Source of the DNA: Clarkia xantiana subsp. parviflora
Lineage: Eukaryota; Streptophyta; Magnoliopsida; Myrtales; Onagraceae
DNA length: 64,000 nucleotides
Assembly: GCA_036873135.1 (NCBI GenBank)
Contig: JAPTYO010000007.1
Location: forward strand, 17,962,763 to 18,026,762
Direction: 5' to 3'
The notes under the pieces were generated by a model, which saw nothing but the letters and a program-made list of their open reading frames with translations, searched no databases and had not been told where the DNA came from. Position numbers and translations under genes: made by a program. Shown here piece after piece: positions 45,589-58,269 of the stretch. Numbering within the stretch: position 1 is the first letter of the stretch; each line of letters opens with the position of its first letter.

Positions 45589-46113
45589 ATTATAACGTAA
45601 TTTTTTATGTTGATTAATTTGACGAAAAATATGAGTCAATAATTAATTACTTTTTTTGGTAAATGAGTCAATTATTAATTACATAGCCTAATGTTTGGTA
45701 TGATATATAATATTTGGGTTACAAACTCTAAATTGATTTTAAACTTTTAAAATTATGAGTTTCGCAATCAGTGTTATTTAATATATTATTTTTTGGGTGA
45801 AAATCAGTATTATTTAATATTAGCATATTAACTTATTAAGTCGAATTATATATTTCTTTAGATAAATATAAAATTCCAGTTTTGTTTTTGGTGCCTTACA
45901 TAGATAGAAACAGAATATAATAGATAAACAATCTGTGGTAGTAGGAATCTAATCTTTAACCAAAACCCAAACCAAAAAGATGCATCATTCTTAATCTCTG
46001 CTCCGCTTTCTCGTCTTGCTCTGCTAAGCATTTGCCGCCTTTTTGGATTCACGACAGCAAGAGCAAGATTTGCTGCAATTGTTTCATTGGATTTCAGAGA
46101 GAGATTTTCCAAG
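45589..46113. other. Spacer and probable 5' UTR of the FAD synthase gene
   Basis: AT-rich to about 45900. The sequence at about 45960-46113 is more mixed and probably includes the first, non-coding exon of the downstream gene, ending at the donor AAG|GTAATA (46114). Confidence 0.4.
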
Positions 46114-46225
46114 GTAATATTTTCTTCCGTTCGTCACAATTGGATGAGTATTCTTCTCTTGGTGTGATTGTGACCTGTTCTTTTAGTTGAAATCGGAATC
46201 TGGATTTGCTTTGTTCAGGAGGGCT

Positions 46226-49200
46226 ATGGAAGTCGATAGGGCAATTCGTGAATGCGATGATATGAGATTGAAGACCAAGTATGATAACGCCATTTATGTT
46301 ATTGGAAGAGCTTTAGCTCTTTACTCGTATGTTTCTTCTTCATCCTCTCCTCGCTGTTTATTTTTCATTGAGTTATTTATGTACTGCGGCGCCTTGATTC
46401 TGACTTGCTTACTGTGCTTGGATTATGGTTAATATTCTGACTTGTCAGGGAAGAATTATGATTTTTGATTATTTACTCGCTACCAGTAGATTCAGTGTCT
46501 GAAATGCCACCGAGTATTTGATTTAATTGCATGGTATAGTCCCAGAACGGAAGACCATTGACTGCTTTGGTTTACAGGATTGATTTCTAAACATTTGCTG
46601 TTGTGCAGTTCACAATCGGATTTTATCACTTGTTTCTGTTTTTGAATGCTTGGGTTATTTCCGAGCTACACGCTTCCTAAGGAGCTGGTAAATATAAATT
46701 GACTGAGACGTATACTGAAAGACAAATCTGTTCTTGATATTAGGAGGCTGGACATTTAGTGGTAACCAAGGTCAACAAGAATGTAAAAAAGTTTGGTGAT
46801 GTTTTATCCTCTTTGGTTTGATTTTCACAGAAGTACCTACTTTAATATATCAGATCATACTTTTTCCATGCATTACATGCTCTTTGGAGTGGAAGATATT
46901 GTCATTGCTTGCAGGTGCCTATTTTTTGAGCAAATAGCCAAAAGGTTGTATGTTCAAATATCTGCATTGCTCCATTTATATATATATCCAAATATCCTCC
47001 GAGAGGATGACTTTTTTATCCTTAAACTTTTTGTTATTCTCCGTATATTTTCCCTATATCAATAGTTTGACTATACTTTTTTGAACAGCATTGAGGAGCT
47101 TGCTTTCAGTTTCAATGGAGGAAAGGATTCCACTGTAAGCATTTCATCTTTACATTGATTTTGTATTTGTTTTAGCTCTATGTTAATTTTTTTAACCTGA
47201 TTTGTAGGTTTTGCTACATCTACTAAGGGCTGGATACTATTTGTATAATTCAACGCGGAGCTGCTCCAATGGAGATTTGAATGAGTTTCCAATTCGGACC
47301 ATATATTTTGAGAGCTCCTCTGTTTTTCCTGAGATCAACTCCTTCACATATGATCAAGCCAAAATGTAAGAGAAGAATTTCACTGGACTATCTAATTGCT
47401 CCTAGCATGCTGCGAGAGGAATCTTAAACTTTTTGGCTTTTATCTTGACAGCTACGGCTTACAATTGGATAACATCCGTACAGATTTTAAGTCTGGTTTG
47501 GAGGCTTTGATGAAAACTAGACCAATAAGAGCTATATTTCTCGGAGTCCGAATTGGTGATCCTACTGCGGTATCTTTCATCCTTACCATGAATAATAGTC
47601 TATATTTATAGATTTATTAGTTTTCATTCTTGTGAATATCCTCTTGACTATTTCACCACTAATTTGTCAAACTGGCTCACAGGTGGGCCAAGAGCAGTTC
47701 TCCCCAAGTTCACCAGGTTGGCCACCTTTTATGAGGGTTAATCCTATCTTGGACTGGTCATACAGGTTTGTTCATCCACTATTTGACTATTTGTCTCCAA
47801 GTGTTTACTGTAGGAAGTTCTTTTTGTTGCTTTGCTAGCTGATAAGGGAGTCACTATTGTAGTCTTTTACTGTTGATGGATGATTTAATTCATTTTGGCC
47901 ACAGCTGAGACTAGCAAGTGTGTTATAATATTCACTGTTGATGGAAGCCTGTAGTTTTTGTGACTTTATCTGACATTCCATGTTTTTTTCTCATGTGGGT
48001 GGCATATTGACTTGTGGCCTTTTACAGAGATGTTTGGGCATTTCTATTGACGTGCAAAGTCCCCTACTGCACTCTGTACGATCAAGGGTAAGAGCTAACG
48101 AAAGGCTGAATGTCCTCCCTTATGAAATTATGTTTTCCTTTGGGTCACAAATACATTGCCATTTGTCTTATTTCTGATAATATTCATTTCCTCGGGATGA
48201 TTTTTTTTTTGGGCCACATTTCGTCGAGATGAATTAGAGAGGATTTTTTTCAACAGTGATGCCTCAAGTATACATTAATAGGCATTAGAGTTTTAGTTGC
48301 TATTATTTTCGGAACTAACCGAGCTCTTAGTCTTTCCTACTTCCAATTAATCATGATAAATTCATAAAGGAGCAATGCCACCTAAATACTGAGTTGGGGT
48401 TTTTCTAGATTTTTCGATTTTCTCTCAGTTGAATCTCCTAATTACTATGTTCATTTATTTATTCAGCACATACTTTCAGTCAATGTAGAGTTACCCTGTA
48501 TTGTTGATGATGGTTTCTTCTTCACAGTTACACATCTATTGGGAGCATACATGATACTGTGCCGAATGCACTTTTGTCAGTCAGCAGTTCTGACAGTGGA
48601 GAAAAATTCCGACCTGCATATTTGCTTTCAGATGGAAGACTAGAAAGAGCAGGGAGATCGAAGAAACAACACACTTCACCTGAAAAGTTTCCTGTAATCA
48701 GTAATGGAAATGGCGCTCTCTCTGTCCAAGAGGCTAGTACTCTGACAGCCTCAGTAATCACCATCGGAGATGAGATTCTGTATGTATCTCGTAGAGATAA
48801 GCTAATCTCTTTTCAATACTTCCTTTTTAAACAGATCACATGCATGTTTTCTAATACCCTAATTTCTCAAGTGAAGGCTAGGTATGCCTCTAGATCAAAT
48901 CACTTTTATTCTCTTCCTGGCATTTGTTTTACTAAAGTTTGCAGTTTTTCTTCTGTGTGTTCCATAGCTCAGATCCGGCAATGTTGAGGATCAATTGGGA
49001 CATAAATTATGCAGAAAACTCAATTCTATTGGATGGTCAGTGCTAAAGAGTTCGGTCCTCCGCAATGAGGTAAGATGGATACTATTTTCTGTTTCTTTTT
49101 CCAGCTCTACCATTTTTAGATGTGCTATTGGCCTCCGTATTATGTCTACCAAGACCTTCTATAGGTCAAGAATATTTACAGAGTAACAATTTCTTATTGG

Positions 49201-51039
49201 CAATGATGATCTTCCTGAACCAGATAGATTCTGTGGCTGAAGAAGTTGAACGTCAGAAATCCACCAATGATATGGTAAATCTGTGGGAATGTGAACTTTG
49301 TTTTCATTTTCCGAACAAGTTGGAAGATATGAATGTCTGGTCTCTATATTATGAACTCTTTGAAGCTTTAGCTATTCTGCATTTTCATCCTTAGATATTT
49401 CTACAAGGAGGGATTGGACCCTTGCATTCGGATGTCACTCTAGCTGGTGTTGCAAAGGCTTTTGGTGTTCGTCTTGTAAGTTATTCCAACCTAAGCTCAT
49501 TTGTAATTTGAAATTGCGGAGTAACTGCCCCTTCTTTTGTATATGAGCAGTACCCTGTTGGTGCTTCTTAATGATTTTTTATCCTTGAACTAGATTGTTT
49601 ATTAGACCATCTTGTGTGCTTCAACCTGTTTGTCTCTTAAACCACCTAATACACACGATTCTTTCAGGGCAAGGGGCCTGTATTCACTGATATGCGTGAA
49701 GAAAACACTTTAAAATATAATTTTTAATAAGAAACATTGAGTCCTTTACTTGGAGTTCGATTGGACAGATTCATCATTTTTATTAACTGGATGGACATCC
49801 ACTTTGTACTGATAATATTTCCCTTGACATTTGTTTTTTCTTTTAGGCACCTGATGAAGAATTTGAAGAACATCTTAGACATTTAATTGGGGATAAGTGT
49901 ACTGGTGACCGCAATGAGGTACTTAGTCTTTCAACATGATCTGTTCATCTGCATATTACAGACCCAATATAATTACACTATTTTTTTCGTATTTTTTTTC
50001 CGGGTTCCATTGTAGATGGCTTTGTTGCCAGAAGGGATCACCGAACTGATGCATCATGAAAAGCTTCCTGTTCCTTTGGTATGTCTTTCAAATCGTTCTA
50101 TTAGCATTTTCGTTTAGTGTTCACAGATTTTGACCATCTATAAACCGGCGCATATTAAGAAGTTCCACAAGAAACTGAAACTCAACTTATTATGTTATGC
50201 AGATCAAATGCAAAAACGTGATCATCCTTACAGCAACAAATGTGTCCGAGCTAGACGAACAGTGGGAATGCTTGATCGAGTTGACAAGATCCACTGGTAT
50301 TCTGCAGCTGCTGGAACCATTTCTAGTGAAGCAGATCGCAGTAACCCTCTCAGATGTATGCATATCTTCCTTTTTCTTCAATATGAATGGATTAGAAACT
50401 TCCCAGAATTATTGAAAATGAAGCCCTCTTCTAGATGTTAATATTCCATCACTGTACCCATCTCTCTGAAAGACTGTTCCACTCTGCTTCTCACATATGA
50501 TAATTAGTGTTTATGATTCTGCATGTTTAGGCCACATTGTTTTGAAATCCATGTTTTTCGTGAGGAAACTGATGGAGGATTTAAGCAAACAAGCCAAGTA
50601 TAAACTTATCAACTTATCTCTGCATATTTATTTTTCACTCCATTAGTTCTCTTCTCTACAGGTTGAAGCTGCTCAACCACTATCAAAGCTCTGTCTTGAA
50701 TTCCCAGACATTTTTATCGGTAAATCTTCATCTAGCCTTTTCTTCTTCCTTTCTACGCATCTTGCAAGTTTGGTCTAACTTTTTCGAGTGTTGTAATATT
50801 AAGGCTGCCATCGCAAATCCAGAAACGGCGCTCTCTTTATTAACTTCAAAGGCAAGGTATGCATGCATGTACCAGAATTCGCTTACCCTTTTTTTCTTTT
50901 ACATAAACACGCTTAAACAACCACCAATCTTAGATGGTTCTTAAGTCGTCAAATTTGGTTTCAGGATGAATCTCGAATTGAATTGGCAATAGAGGCACTG
51001 CAGAAGAAGTTCCCATCTGGAACAATCTCCGCTGATTAA
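46226..51039 (+). CDS. FAD synthase-like protein: PAPS-reductase-type FMN adenylyltransferase plus molybdopterin-binding-like domain
   Basis: The predicted reaction is FMN + ATP to FAD + PPi. Sixteen coding exons (46226-46326, 47089-47134, 47208-47365, 47452-47569, 47683-47765, 48028-48087, 48528-48779, 48973-49069, 49224-49274, 49395-49475, 49847-49918, 50016-50078, 50203-50355, 50662-50719, 50804-50856, 50965-51039) join in phase to 506 residues; a 5' UTR intron probably spans 46114-46186. Residues 35-195 are the PAPS-reductase-like adenylyltransferase, with the ATP loop SFNGGKDST, then [10 protein letters not shown] and [14 protein letters not shown]. Residues about 262-420 are a MoCF/CinA-like domain ([19 protein letters not shown]). 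There is no transit peptide, suggesting the cytosol. The catalytic domain is N-terminal, opposite to animal FLAD1. From memory it corresponds to Arabidopsis At5g03430. Confidence 0.9.
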
Positions 51040-51588
51040 CAAAGCTCGCGATCTATAAAGAAGAAGATGGGGTTTGCATTATGAAGTTTGATTTAGGCGG
51101 TTGTATTGTCGGGCAAATTATGGCACGGGGACCGACTTAATTCGTTATGTTCTGCAGGAAGGAATGTTTTGATTTTCAGGATAGAAATGAAAAAGCGGGT
51201 ACCAATGTTGATGAAGTAGCATCATCAGACATGTATTTGCATCCTACACATTTTATAGATCAAACCAGGTTGAAATTTCCAAAATAATAATAATACAAAC
51301 ATCATCTTTGTTAAATTCTTTTTGCTTTTTTTATTTTTCTCAACCTGAACTATTAGATGTTGTTTACTAATATTTGTGACTGGTATAAAACAATGTTTGA
51401 TGACTAATTCAAACAATCATCTTTACATCAACATACTGCAGCATCCTTACAAATGTCGAAATATGTCGAATTTATTTATTTTACTATGTTCTTCAACAAA
51501 AGAATTGAACATTTTAATTGGTAGCTGCTGAAGAACAACATATATTATATTATATAAAATATCCTAAGAAGAATCTCCTAGGGTGGAT
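51040..51588. other. Convergent 3' spacer
   Basis: About 550 bp between the stop codons of two convergent genes. It should hold both 3' UTRs. No other feature was seen. Confidence 0.6.
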
Positions 51589-53257
51589 TTAGTAACTAAG
51601 GCCAAGTTGAAGTCCAAAGGCTGCATGTATGAGGAACAACGTCATGATTCCGCTGCCTAATATTCCATGCACGTTCCGCAGTTCAGGCTTTCCCTGCATT
51701 TTAACATTTGCAATTTTTCTTTAAAAAAAAATTGGAAAAAAAAAACATCTTAAAGGTTAAAAAAAGTACCAAGATATTATTGAAAATCTGCAGATGCAAT
51801 ATTACCTCAAACAATGAAGGCAAAATGGTTTGTATAGTCAGAAGGGCAAGCCCGATAAATCCGGTCACGGCGTGAGGGCTGCAAAATACCATAGCATTTT
51901 AACTTGCTTACAGAACTGTAATTAACAGCTTATATGTATATATGATGTAATTATAACTTAGGAACATAATTAACCTCTCGAAAATTGGTCTGTCTGAAGT
52001 GAGTAGCGATATCACCCCTCCGGTAGCTCCAAGTGCGAAGAAGAAGAACATTCCAGCAAGAAGCTTGGGGTGCAAGTCTTTGGCATTCGCCTTCTCTTCC
52101 TGTCATTGTAGAAATTTGCTGCCTCGTGATTATGATCAATATATCGAACAATAGTTTGATTCTACATTTTGCTGGTAATAGGAATGTTACCACATTGTCG
52201 GAATACTTAATGCGGAAACCTAGATATGTTCCGTAGCCGCCCATAGCAAAGAGCACCACAGCCTAATAATAATCACAGCAACATTAGAAGCATTATTAGC
52301 ATAAAGAAGAACAGATATGCAGAAAATAAATCTGGAAGCAGCTGTTCATATATAATCGAGCCTATTTTTTTGAGAAAATTTCCAAAGGCATCATACCATG
52401 TTGCCAGGGTGACCCCAATGGACGAGCCAACCTGGAAGGTTGAATGATTTCACTATCTCCACGAATGGCTCGAACGCAGACTTAACCGTTCCAGCTGTAT
52501 CCAAAAGTTAATTAATTTGAGTATAATTATCAAACTGTTAGATGATGTTTTGACAGTAGAATAAATTGCAAGCTACAATTTGGGGTTGAACATTATGCGC
52601 TTAGCTATAGTTTTCTAGTTTCGTCCGGATTTTTATCTTTCTTAACTGAATCAATAAAGAAAATAGCTAGCAAGTTATTCGAATGATCAAAAATCAGTTA
52701 GCAGTTTGACGAGATTTTGTTCATTTGCTTGACACTTGGATCAATTTCATTCAAATTAGATACAGTTAGCAATTTGTACAAACTATCAACCAGCAATTTG
52801 ATAAAGTAGGTGATGGTCTGACGGAAACATATCTAGCATATCTGATTTGAAACGCGTATATATTATAATGCGGCGGTAAGGCAAGGCAATGCATTATGGA
52901 GGATTGGATAGGTTGGATACCTCCGGGAAGGGCGGCGAGGAGAAGCAGCACCGGCAGCGGAGAGACGGAGTAGAGCAAAGTCTCCTCGCTCTCTTCATCT
53001 TCTTCAGGTATCATCATGATGCTGCTGCTGGTCTCCTGATCTTCATTTTCCACAGCTTGGACCTTAATCGGATGTGGTCTTGCAGTCGCCGGCGGCAAGG
53101 CGGAGGTGGAGGAGAGAGATAAGATAGATGGAATGCTGCTGCTGCTGCTGCTCGAGTAAGGGCGGCAGCGGGAATTAGTTAAGTGGCTGCTGTGGATTTG
53201 TGGAGAATAGTGACGGGAATGGGGAAGAGCAGCAGATACATTGAGCATCATCGCCAT
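51589..53257 (-). CDS. Chloroplast DUF4079 membrane protein
   Basis: Six exons on the minus strand (53257-52921, 52494-52397, 52262-52191, 52099-51975, 51878-51806, 51693-51589) join in phase to 269 residues. The first 60 or so residues are serine-rich and poor in acidic residues, like a plastid transit peptide. An acidic stretch (EDEESEET) and about five hydrophobic segments follow: about 97-113, 145-163, 183-203, 213-234 and 243-267. The motifs NLPGWLVHWGHPGNM, GATGGVISLLTSDRPIFESPH and the final VHGILGSG are those of the plant/cyanobacterial DUF4079 family. The molecular function is not known; a thylakoid or envelope location is likely. It was compared from memory with Arabidopsis At3g61870. 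Confidence 0.88.
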
Positions 53258-53563
53258 TGTCGATTCAAGTGTGGGACTGGGAACAGAAGAGTGTGGAGAT
53301 GATAATAGATATAGAATGAATGAGTGCAGAAGAGATAAAATGTAAGGGAGTGAGCGTAGGAAAGGTTAGGAAAGAGACACGCTCCTCCTGTTTATTGCAC
53401 TGCCATTTCTCCAAAACAAAAGGTAAACTAAACACCAATCGTTTTCAATTAGTTGCCTTAAAATTAAAAATAATAATATGTTGCCCAATATATATATTAC
53501 CTTATATATGCATAAATTTTATATGGAAGATATCTAAAGAAATATAATAACGAATAATTAAAT
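53258..53563. other. Upstream region of the DUF4079 gene
   Basis: It should contain the promoter and 5' UTR of the minus-strand gene. No clear TATA box was assigned. Confidence 0.45.
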
Positions 53564-53890
53564 TAGATAATGACATGTAACGAAGTCTACAATTCTGATG
53601 TTTAAAATCAATTATAGAGCTTCTCACTTCATATACATATTCCAATGACACGTGTCATAACCGGTGATTCTGAACTTTTAAAACACATCAGATTAATCAA
53701 CATAGTTATTATATAATTTTAATGTCTAAAATTACATTTTCTTTAAATTATTTACTATGATAATTTTATATATCGTAATGGAAGTCATAACCTTTTCTAC
53801 AATACTCTGACTTACAAACGTTTTTTGTCATATGAAAGTAGATGGGAAGAAGTTTCAAATTACATACGATATTATATATTTTGAATTTAC
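53564..53890. repeat. Dispersed AT-rich repeat, copy A
   Basis: It shares an ordered set of phrases with copies near 44270-44640, 54186-54490 and 63216-63560: AATTAGATAATGA, ACACGTGTCATAA, TAATTTTAATGTCTA and a late AGTAGATGGGAAGAAG. No terminal repeats or coding frame are seen. Confidence 0.5.
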
Positions 53891-54185
53891 GTACACTACT
53901 ATAGTAAATTACTCAATCAGATGATGTATATGTTCTTTTAATAAATTAATTTTAAGAATAAATTTCTACATAAATATTAGATTAATTTTAAAAATGAATT
54001 TATGCACAAAACATGGGGATCAGTAGTATTATAATATAAGTTTTCATCAAAGTAGGATACCGCACGAGCAATTATATATATATATATATATATATAAAAC
54101 GTGTTAAATATTCAAATACATTTGTTTCTTTAACACTTTGTATAGTTTGATTTGTTGTAAGCATAAGTGTTATCTGACTAATTGA

Positions 54186-54490
54186 TTAAATTAGATAATA
54201 ATACATTGCTAAATCGACAATCTTAAAATTTAAAATCAATTATTGAACTTTCAGCGTAAAATGCGTATTATTTTATTACGTAACACAACCAATTCTAAGT
54301 GTTAAAATACACTAATTATTAAATAATATGATTAAATTTAATGTCTTTAAATGTATCTATCTAGTTTTATGTACAGTAATATTATATTATCTTGAATATC
54401 TTAATAAAAAAATATGTTTTATTACAATGATTTATAAATGGTCGTTTTACGTGAAAGTAGTAAGCAAAGTGAAAACATATAATATCATAT
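54186..54490. repeat. Dispersed AT-rich repeat, copy B
   Basis: Parallel to copy A from AATTAGATAATAATAC through AAATCAATTATTGAACTTTC to CATATAATATCATATA. It ends exactly where the Helitron-type terminus begins. Confidence 0.5.
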
Positions 54491-54491
54491 A

Positions 54492-54522
54492 CTAGACATC
54501 TGCCACGCGCGTTGCGCGGATA
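54492..54522 (-). mobile_element. Helitron-type 3' terminus
   Basis: On the minus strand the sequence reads CCGCGCAACGCGCGTGG, ten further bases, then CTAG followed by T. A GC-rich hairpin about ten bases before a terminal CTAG, inserted next to T, is the hallmark of a Helitron 3' end. The body would extend toward higher coordinates. I could not find the 5' TC end. Confidence 0.6.
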
Positions 54523-57276
54523 TTAACATATTTATGTAATTAAAGTGCATATGATGGTAACCTTTTTTTAGGTGTAAAATCAATATTATTACAAACCTAA
54601 ATGGGTACATAACCAAGGGAAAAAACATCTACGTCGGATCACTATTTCAACATTATCAAGTATAAACTATTTTAAATAGTTGAAAAATAATAAATGCATT
54701 AAATAATAATTATTTTTAAGTTAAATATGATTATTTATATATAAAGTATATGAATATTAATTTTTCCAAATTTATATAAAAGATTTATAAAATTTAAAAT
54801 GGTTTAGAAATATGCTTATTTAATGATAATTTTATGTTAATATTCAACTATTATTGATAATGTTACTGTTGTGTGAAAATTTAAACATCATTTAATCTAA
54901 ATAAATATTATGTAAATACTTAATGGAATAATAAACTGAAAATATTTCACTATATTCATATATATTATATAAGTTCATATAAAAAAACTAAAATATTTTT
55001 TTAATCAACATGATATACTACATAAAACCTATAAAATTATTTTTCTGGCGTTCCAGCCTTTGAATATCAAATTGATTTTATATAAATTGATGTTCTTGGT
55101 TTGAAAGTTTTTAAAACATTGAATTGATGTATATAAAGAATGAACGTTTATAATTTAGGTTAAGAATATATTAGGCATCATATTACTATATTAGGCAATA
55201 AAATTTACTATTGAGATTTTATAGTAATTAATATTTATTACCAATGAGTAATAATTACCATTTTTTTAAGAAAATAATAATTACCATTAATAACGCAGTA
55301 TTTAATACCTTGCGGTTTTTAATTTGAAGTTGACGAAGTGTTTTTGTCATTAATCAATACAATAGTTTCTTAATTATTATAGTACTAATCACGGATTTTT
55401 TTTTAACTATTATCCTTAGTTATAAAGAATTTGTTATAGTAATTAGTTTTTTTATTCCACATAGTAATTAGTTGTTACTAATTTTTGATTGATTGATTTC
55501 TTTAATGAACTATTATATGATAATAAGTATCAAGTTAAGAAAATAAATAAATAAATATTGTTATAAAAGTAAATAAATCGAGAAATATGATAATGTGAAT
55601 GAAGCAAAAACATTCTAAATTTAAATCTATTTTTTTTTGTTCCCTCATTCTAAAATACCAAATTATAATGCCAATAATTTAAATAAATAAAATATGTCAA
55701 TAATTTATTTTATTGAGAACGAAATTATCGAGAATATTTAGATTGTGAAATTGTTTAGAAGTTTAAAAAGAAAAGAAGTCTAAATGTTCAAAAAATTTCA
55801 CTCTGTATAATTATCTTACAATTTAGAGTGTAACCCCTAATTAGATTTTAGATTTAAATAAACAATAATAAGAACCAAAGCTAAGTCAAATATGAAAATA
55901 TAATACAGTTTTCATTATAATATATTAATTTATATAATTATTTTCATTATATATCTAATTTAAAGTTACTGTAATATGTATAATAATATATTTAAACTTG
56001 ATTTTGTTTTTTTTTTTTAAATCTATAAACATAAAACAAAATATTTGTTGATTTACAAATTGAAATTCAAAAAATAAAATAAAAATATACACATAATGAA
56101 TGAGCAATTGATTACTAATATGGTACGTTCTTAATTTTTTGGTTACAAATAAGGTATATTTTTCAATAGTTTCTTTAAATAGATTTTTCTATTCATTCTT
56201 TAACATAATTACATGTTTACTAAAAAAATAATGGTGATTATAGTCTCTAAAAAAATAATAACATTGGAAAATGTTTCACATATTTCTACCTCCATGAGAT
56301 CTCGGTATACATCGACCAAGCCTTCAAGAGTTCCAATATGTCAATTCTCGTTGATGCATGTTGATGTTGATTTGAGAATTACCACCCCGTGTTAATAAAA
56401 TTGGGTAAGATAATTGTGAGATTGTGCTTCTTCTTTTACTGTTTGTCGTATGCAAATAGGCAAAACATTTGACCAAGTCTTCAAGACTACCAATATGTTA
56501 ATTCTCGTAGATGCTTGTTGATTTGAGAATACCCACCTCGTGTCAAGAAAATTTGATAAGATAATTGTGAGAGTGTGTCTTTTCTTTTTTTCATCTGTCG
56601 TCGTCTGCAAATAGGCAACACATTGTTTCATAATTCAGATACAATGGAATAATAGCGTTGATAAATTTCATTTGTGAATTTCGTTTCTCGCCACTTCATT
56701 TTGTTGGGTTTTATCGTTTAGTTTCTGCAATGAGTTAATTAAAATATATGTAGTTGAAATTGTAAACAAAAATAAAATTTCTAATTTGTTATGTTTTTAT
56801 TTTAAATTTTTTTATTCCTCGTATTAGTTCAATTTTTCAAAAGTAATTTGTTGAGGGTTCAAGGTTTGCATTTTATGTTTTTGTTATTAAAATTTTAGTA
56901 CAATTGAAATTAATTTTTTTTAGGGTGTGTGCAATTCTAATAACTTTGATAGGGGTGTAAATTTCATTTTTTTTAATCGTAGGATGTAAAACTTAATTTG
57001 CTCAACTTGTAATAAAACGGACAATAAGAGTGAATGAGGAGTGTTTCCTTCATTTTAGAGCTCCATGTGTAAGAGAGATGATTGATAGTTTTATGTAACT
57101 TCTAAAAAAATGATGTGGACCAATAAAATTAAGTTATTTTAACAAATATGAAAGATAAAATTGTTTAAAAAGCTTATTTGTCATGATGTGGTAACTTCTA
57201 TTGAGATTATATTATATATAGATTTTTAATTTCAGTTTAAAAACTACTTTATGCGCAAGTCCGAATTAGTGACATT
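54523..57276. other. AT-rich DNA, possible Helitron body
   Basis: Very AT-rich and without a recognised gene. It includes a 157-bp tandem duplication, listed separately. No Rep/helicase coding sequence was seen, so any Helitron here is non-autonomous. Confidence 0.4.
56314..56627. repeat. Tandem duplication, 157-bp unit
   Basis: Two diverged copies. GACCAAGCCTTCAAG at 56314 matches GACCAAGTCTTCAAG at 56471, and both continue through TTCTCGT.GATGC and GATAATTGTGAGA to CAAATAGGCAA. The composition is less AT-rich than the surroundings. Confidence 0.7.
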
Positions 57277-57285
57277 ATAACTTAG

Positions 57286-57987
57286 GGTTAATAGGTCTTT
57301 TGGTCTATGATGTTTGACCACTTTTGGATTTTGGTCATGATGTTTTTTTTTTTTTTGCCTAGTTTTGGTACCATATGTTTGCAGATTATTCTAGTTTTGG
57401 TCCGACCGTTACATTCCGTCCAATTTTTTTTCCCGTTAAGTGACATGTGCAAGTCACGTGATCCACTCTAAACTTTCAATTTTGTTCAATTTAGTCCCTC
57501 TAATACATTCCTAACTTTTTGAGTTCAATTTAGTCCCGAAGTTTCAAAATTGAAACCAATTGAGAACTATGTCCAATTGACCTAGCCCAGGCTAGCCCAT
57601 GGCTGGGTTCGACCCCTGTCGGGGTCGCCTAAACCTAGTTCAATTTGGGGTCAATTCGCCCAAATTGAACTAGGTCCAATTGACTTAGTTCAGTTTCGCC
57701 CCAAACTAAACTAGGTCCAATTGTGGTCAATTTTGAAACTTCGGGACTAAATTGAACCAAAAAAAGTTAGGAAAGTATTAGAGGGACTAATTTGAACAAA
57801 ATTGAAAGTTTAGTGTGGATCACGTGACTTGTACATGTCACTTAACGGAAAAAATAGACGGAATGTAACGGTCGGACCAAAACTAGAAAAATTTGTAAAC
57901 ATATAGTACCAAAACTATGGAAAAAAAAACATTATGGACCAAAACCCAAAAGTGCTCAAACATTATGGACCAAAAACATGTTATCCC
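57286..57987. mobile_element. Long-TIR Mutator-like MITE (fold-back)
   Basis: Inverted arms of about 290 bp. The left begins GGGTTAATAGG, and the right on the opposite strand begins GGGATAACATG. Both then share TTTTGGTC, GTCCGACCGTTACATTCCGTC, GTTAAGTGACATGT and TTTAGTCCC. The flanks TATAACTTA (57277-57285) and TATAATTTA (57988-57996) agree at eight of nine bases, fitting a 9-bp target duplication. The centre is GC-richer and holds nested small inverted repeats. There is no coding frame. Confidence 0.82.
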
Positions 57988-58269
57988 TATAATTTATAAC
58001 ATAAGTTTCTAGGCAGCGCCATATGTCAATGACTTACTTGTTTACCAATAAATCTACATCCTTAAGCATGTACACCACCCTTTAAAGCGCTCTACATTAT
58101 TATTCAAACCTACATACCCTCAACCAATGCTTCTAATTACTAGCTCTAATTCTAAACAGAAAAAAGTGACAAAGATCGAATATACTGATTCGCTGCAACT
58201 CAATTCTCTAACATGGATCGTCGTTACTTGATTCTCAAGGCCCCACCCAGTAGCAGCTTCAGACACAAG

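Noticed and set aside
56392..56631. 79-codon minus-strand open frame
   Set aside because: It spans the 157-bp tandem duplication and shows no domain. It probably reflects the repeat.
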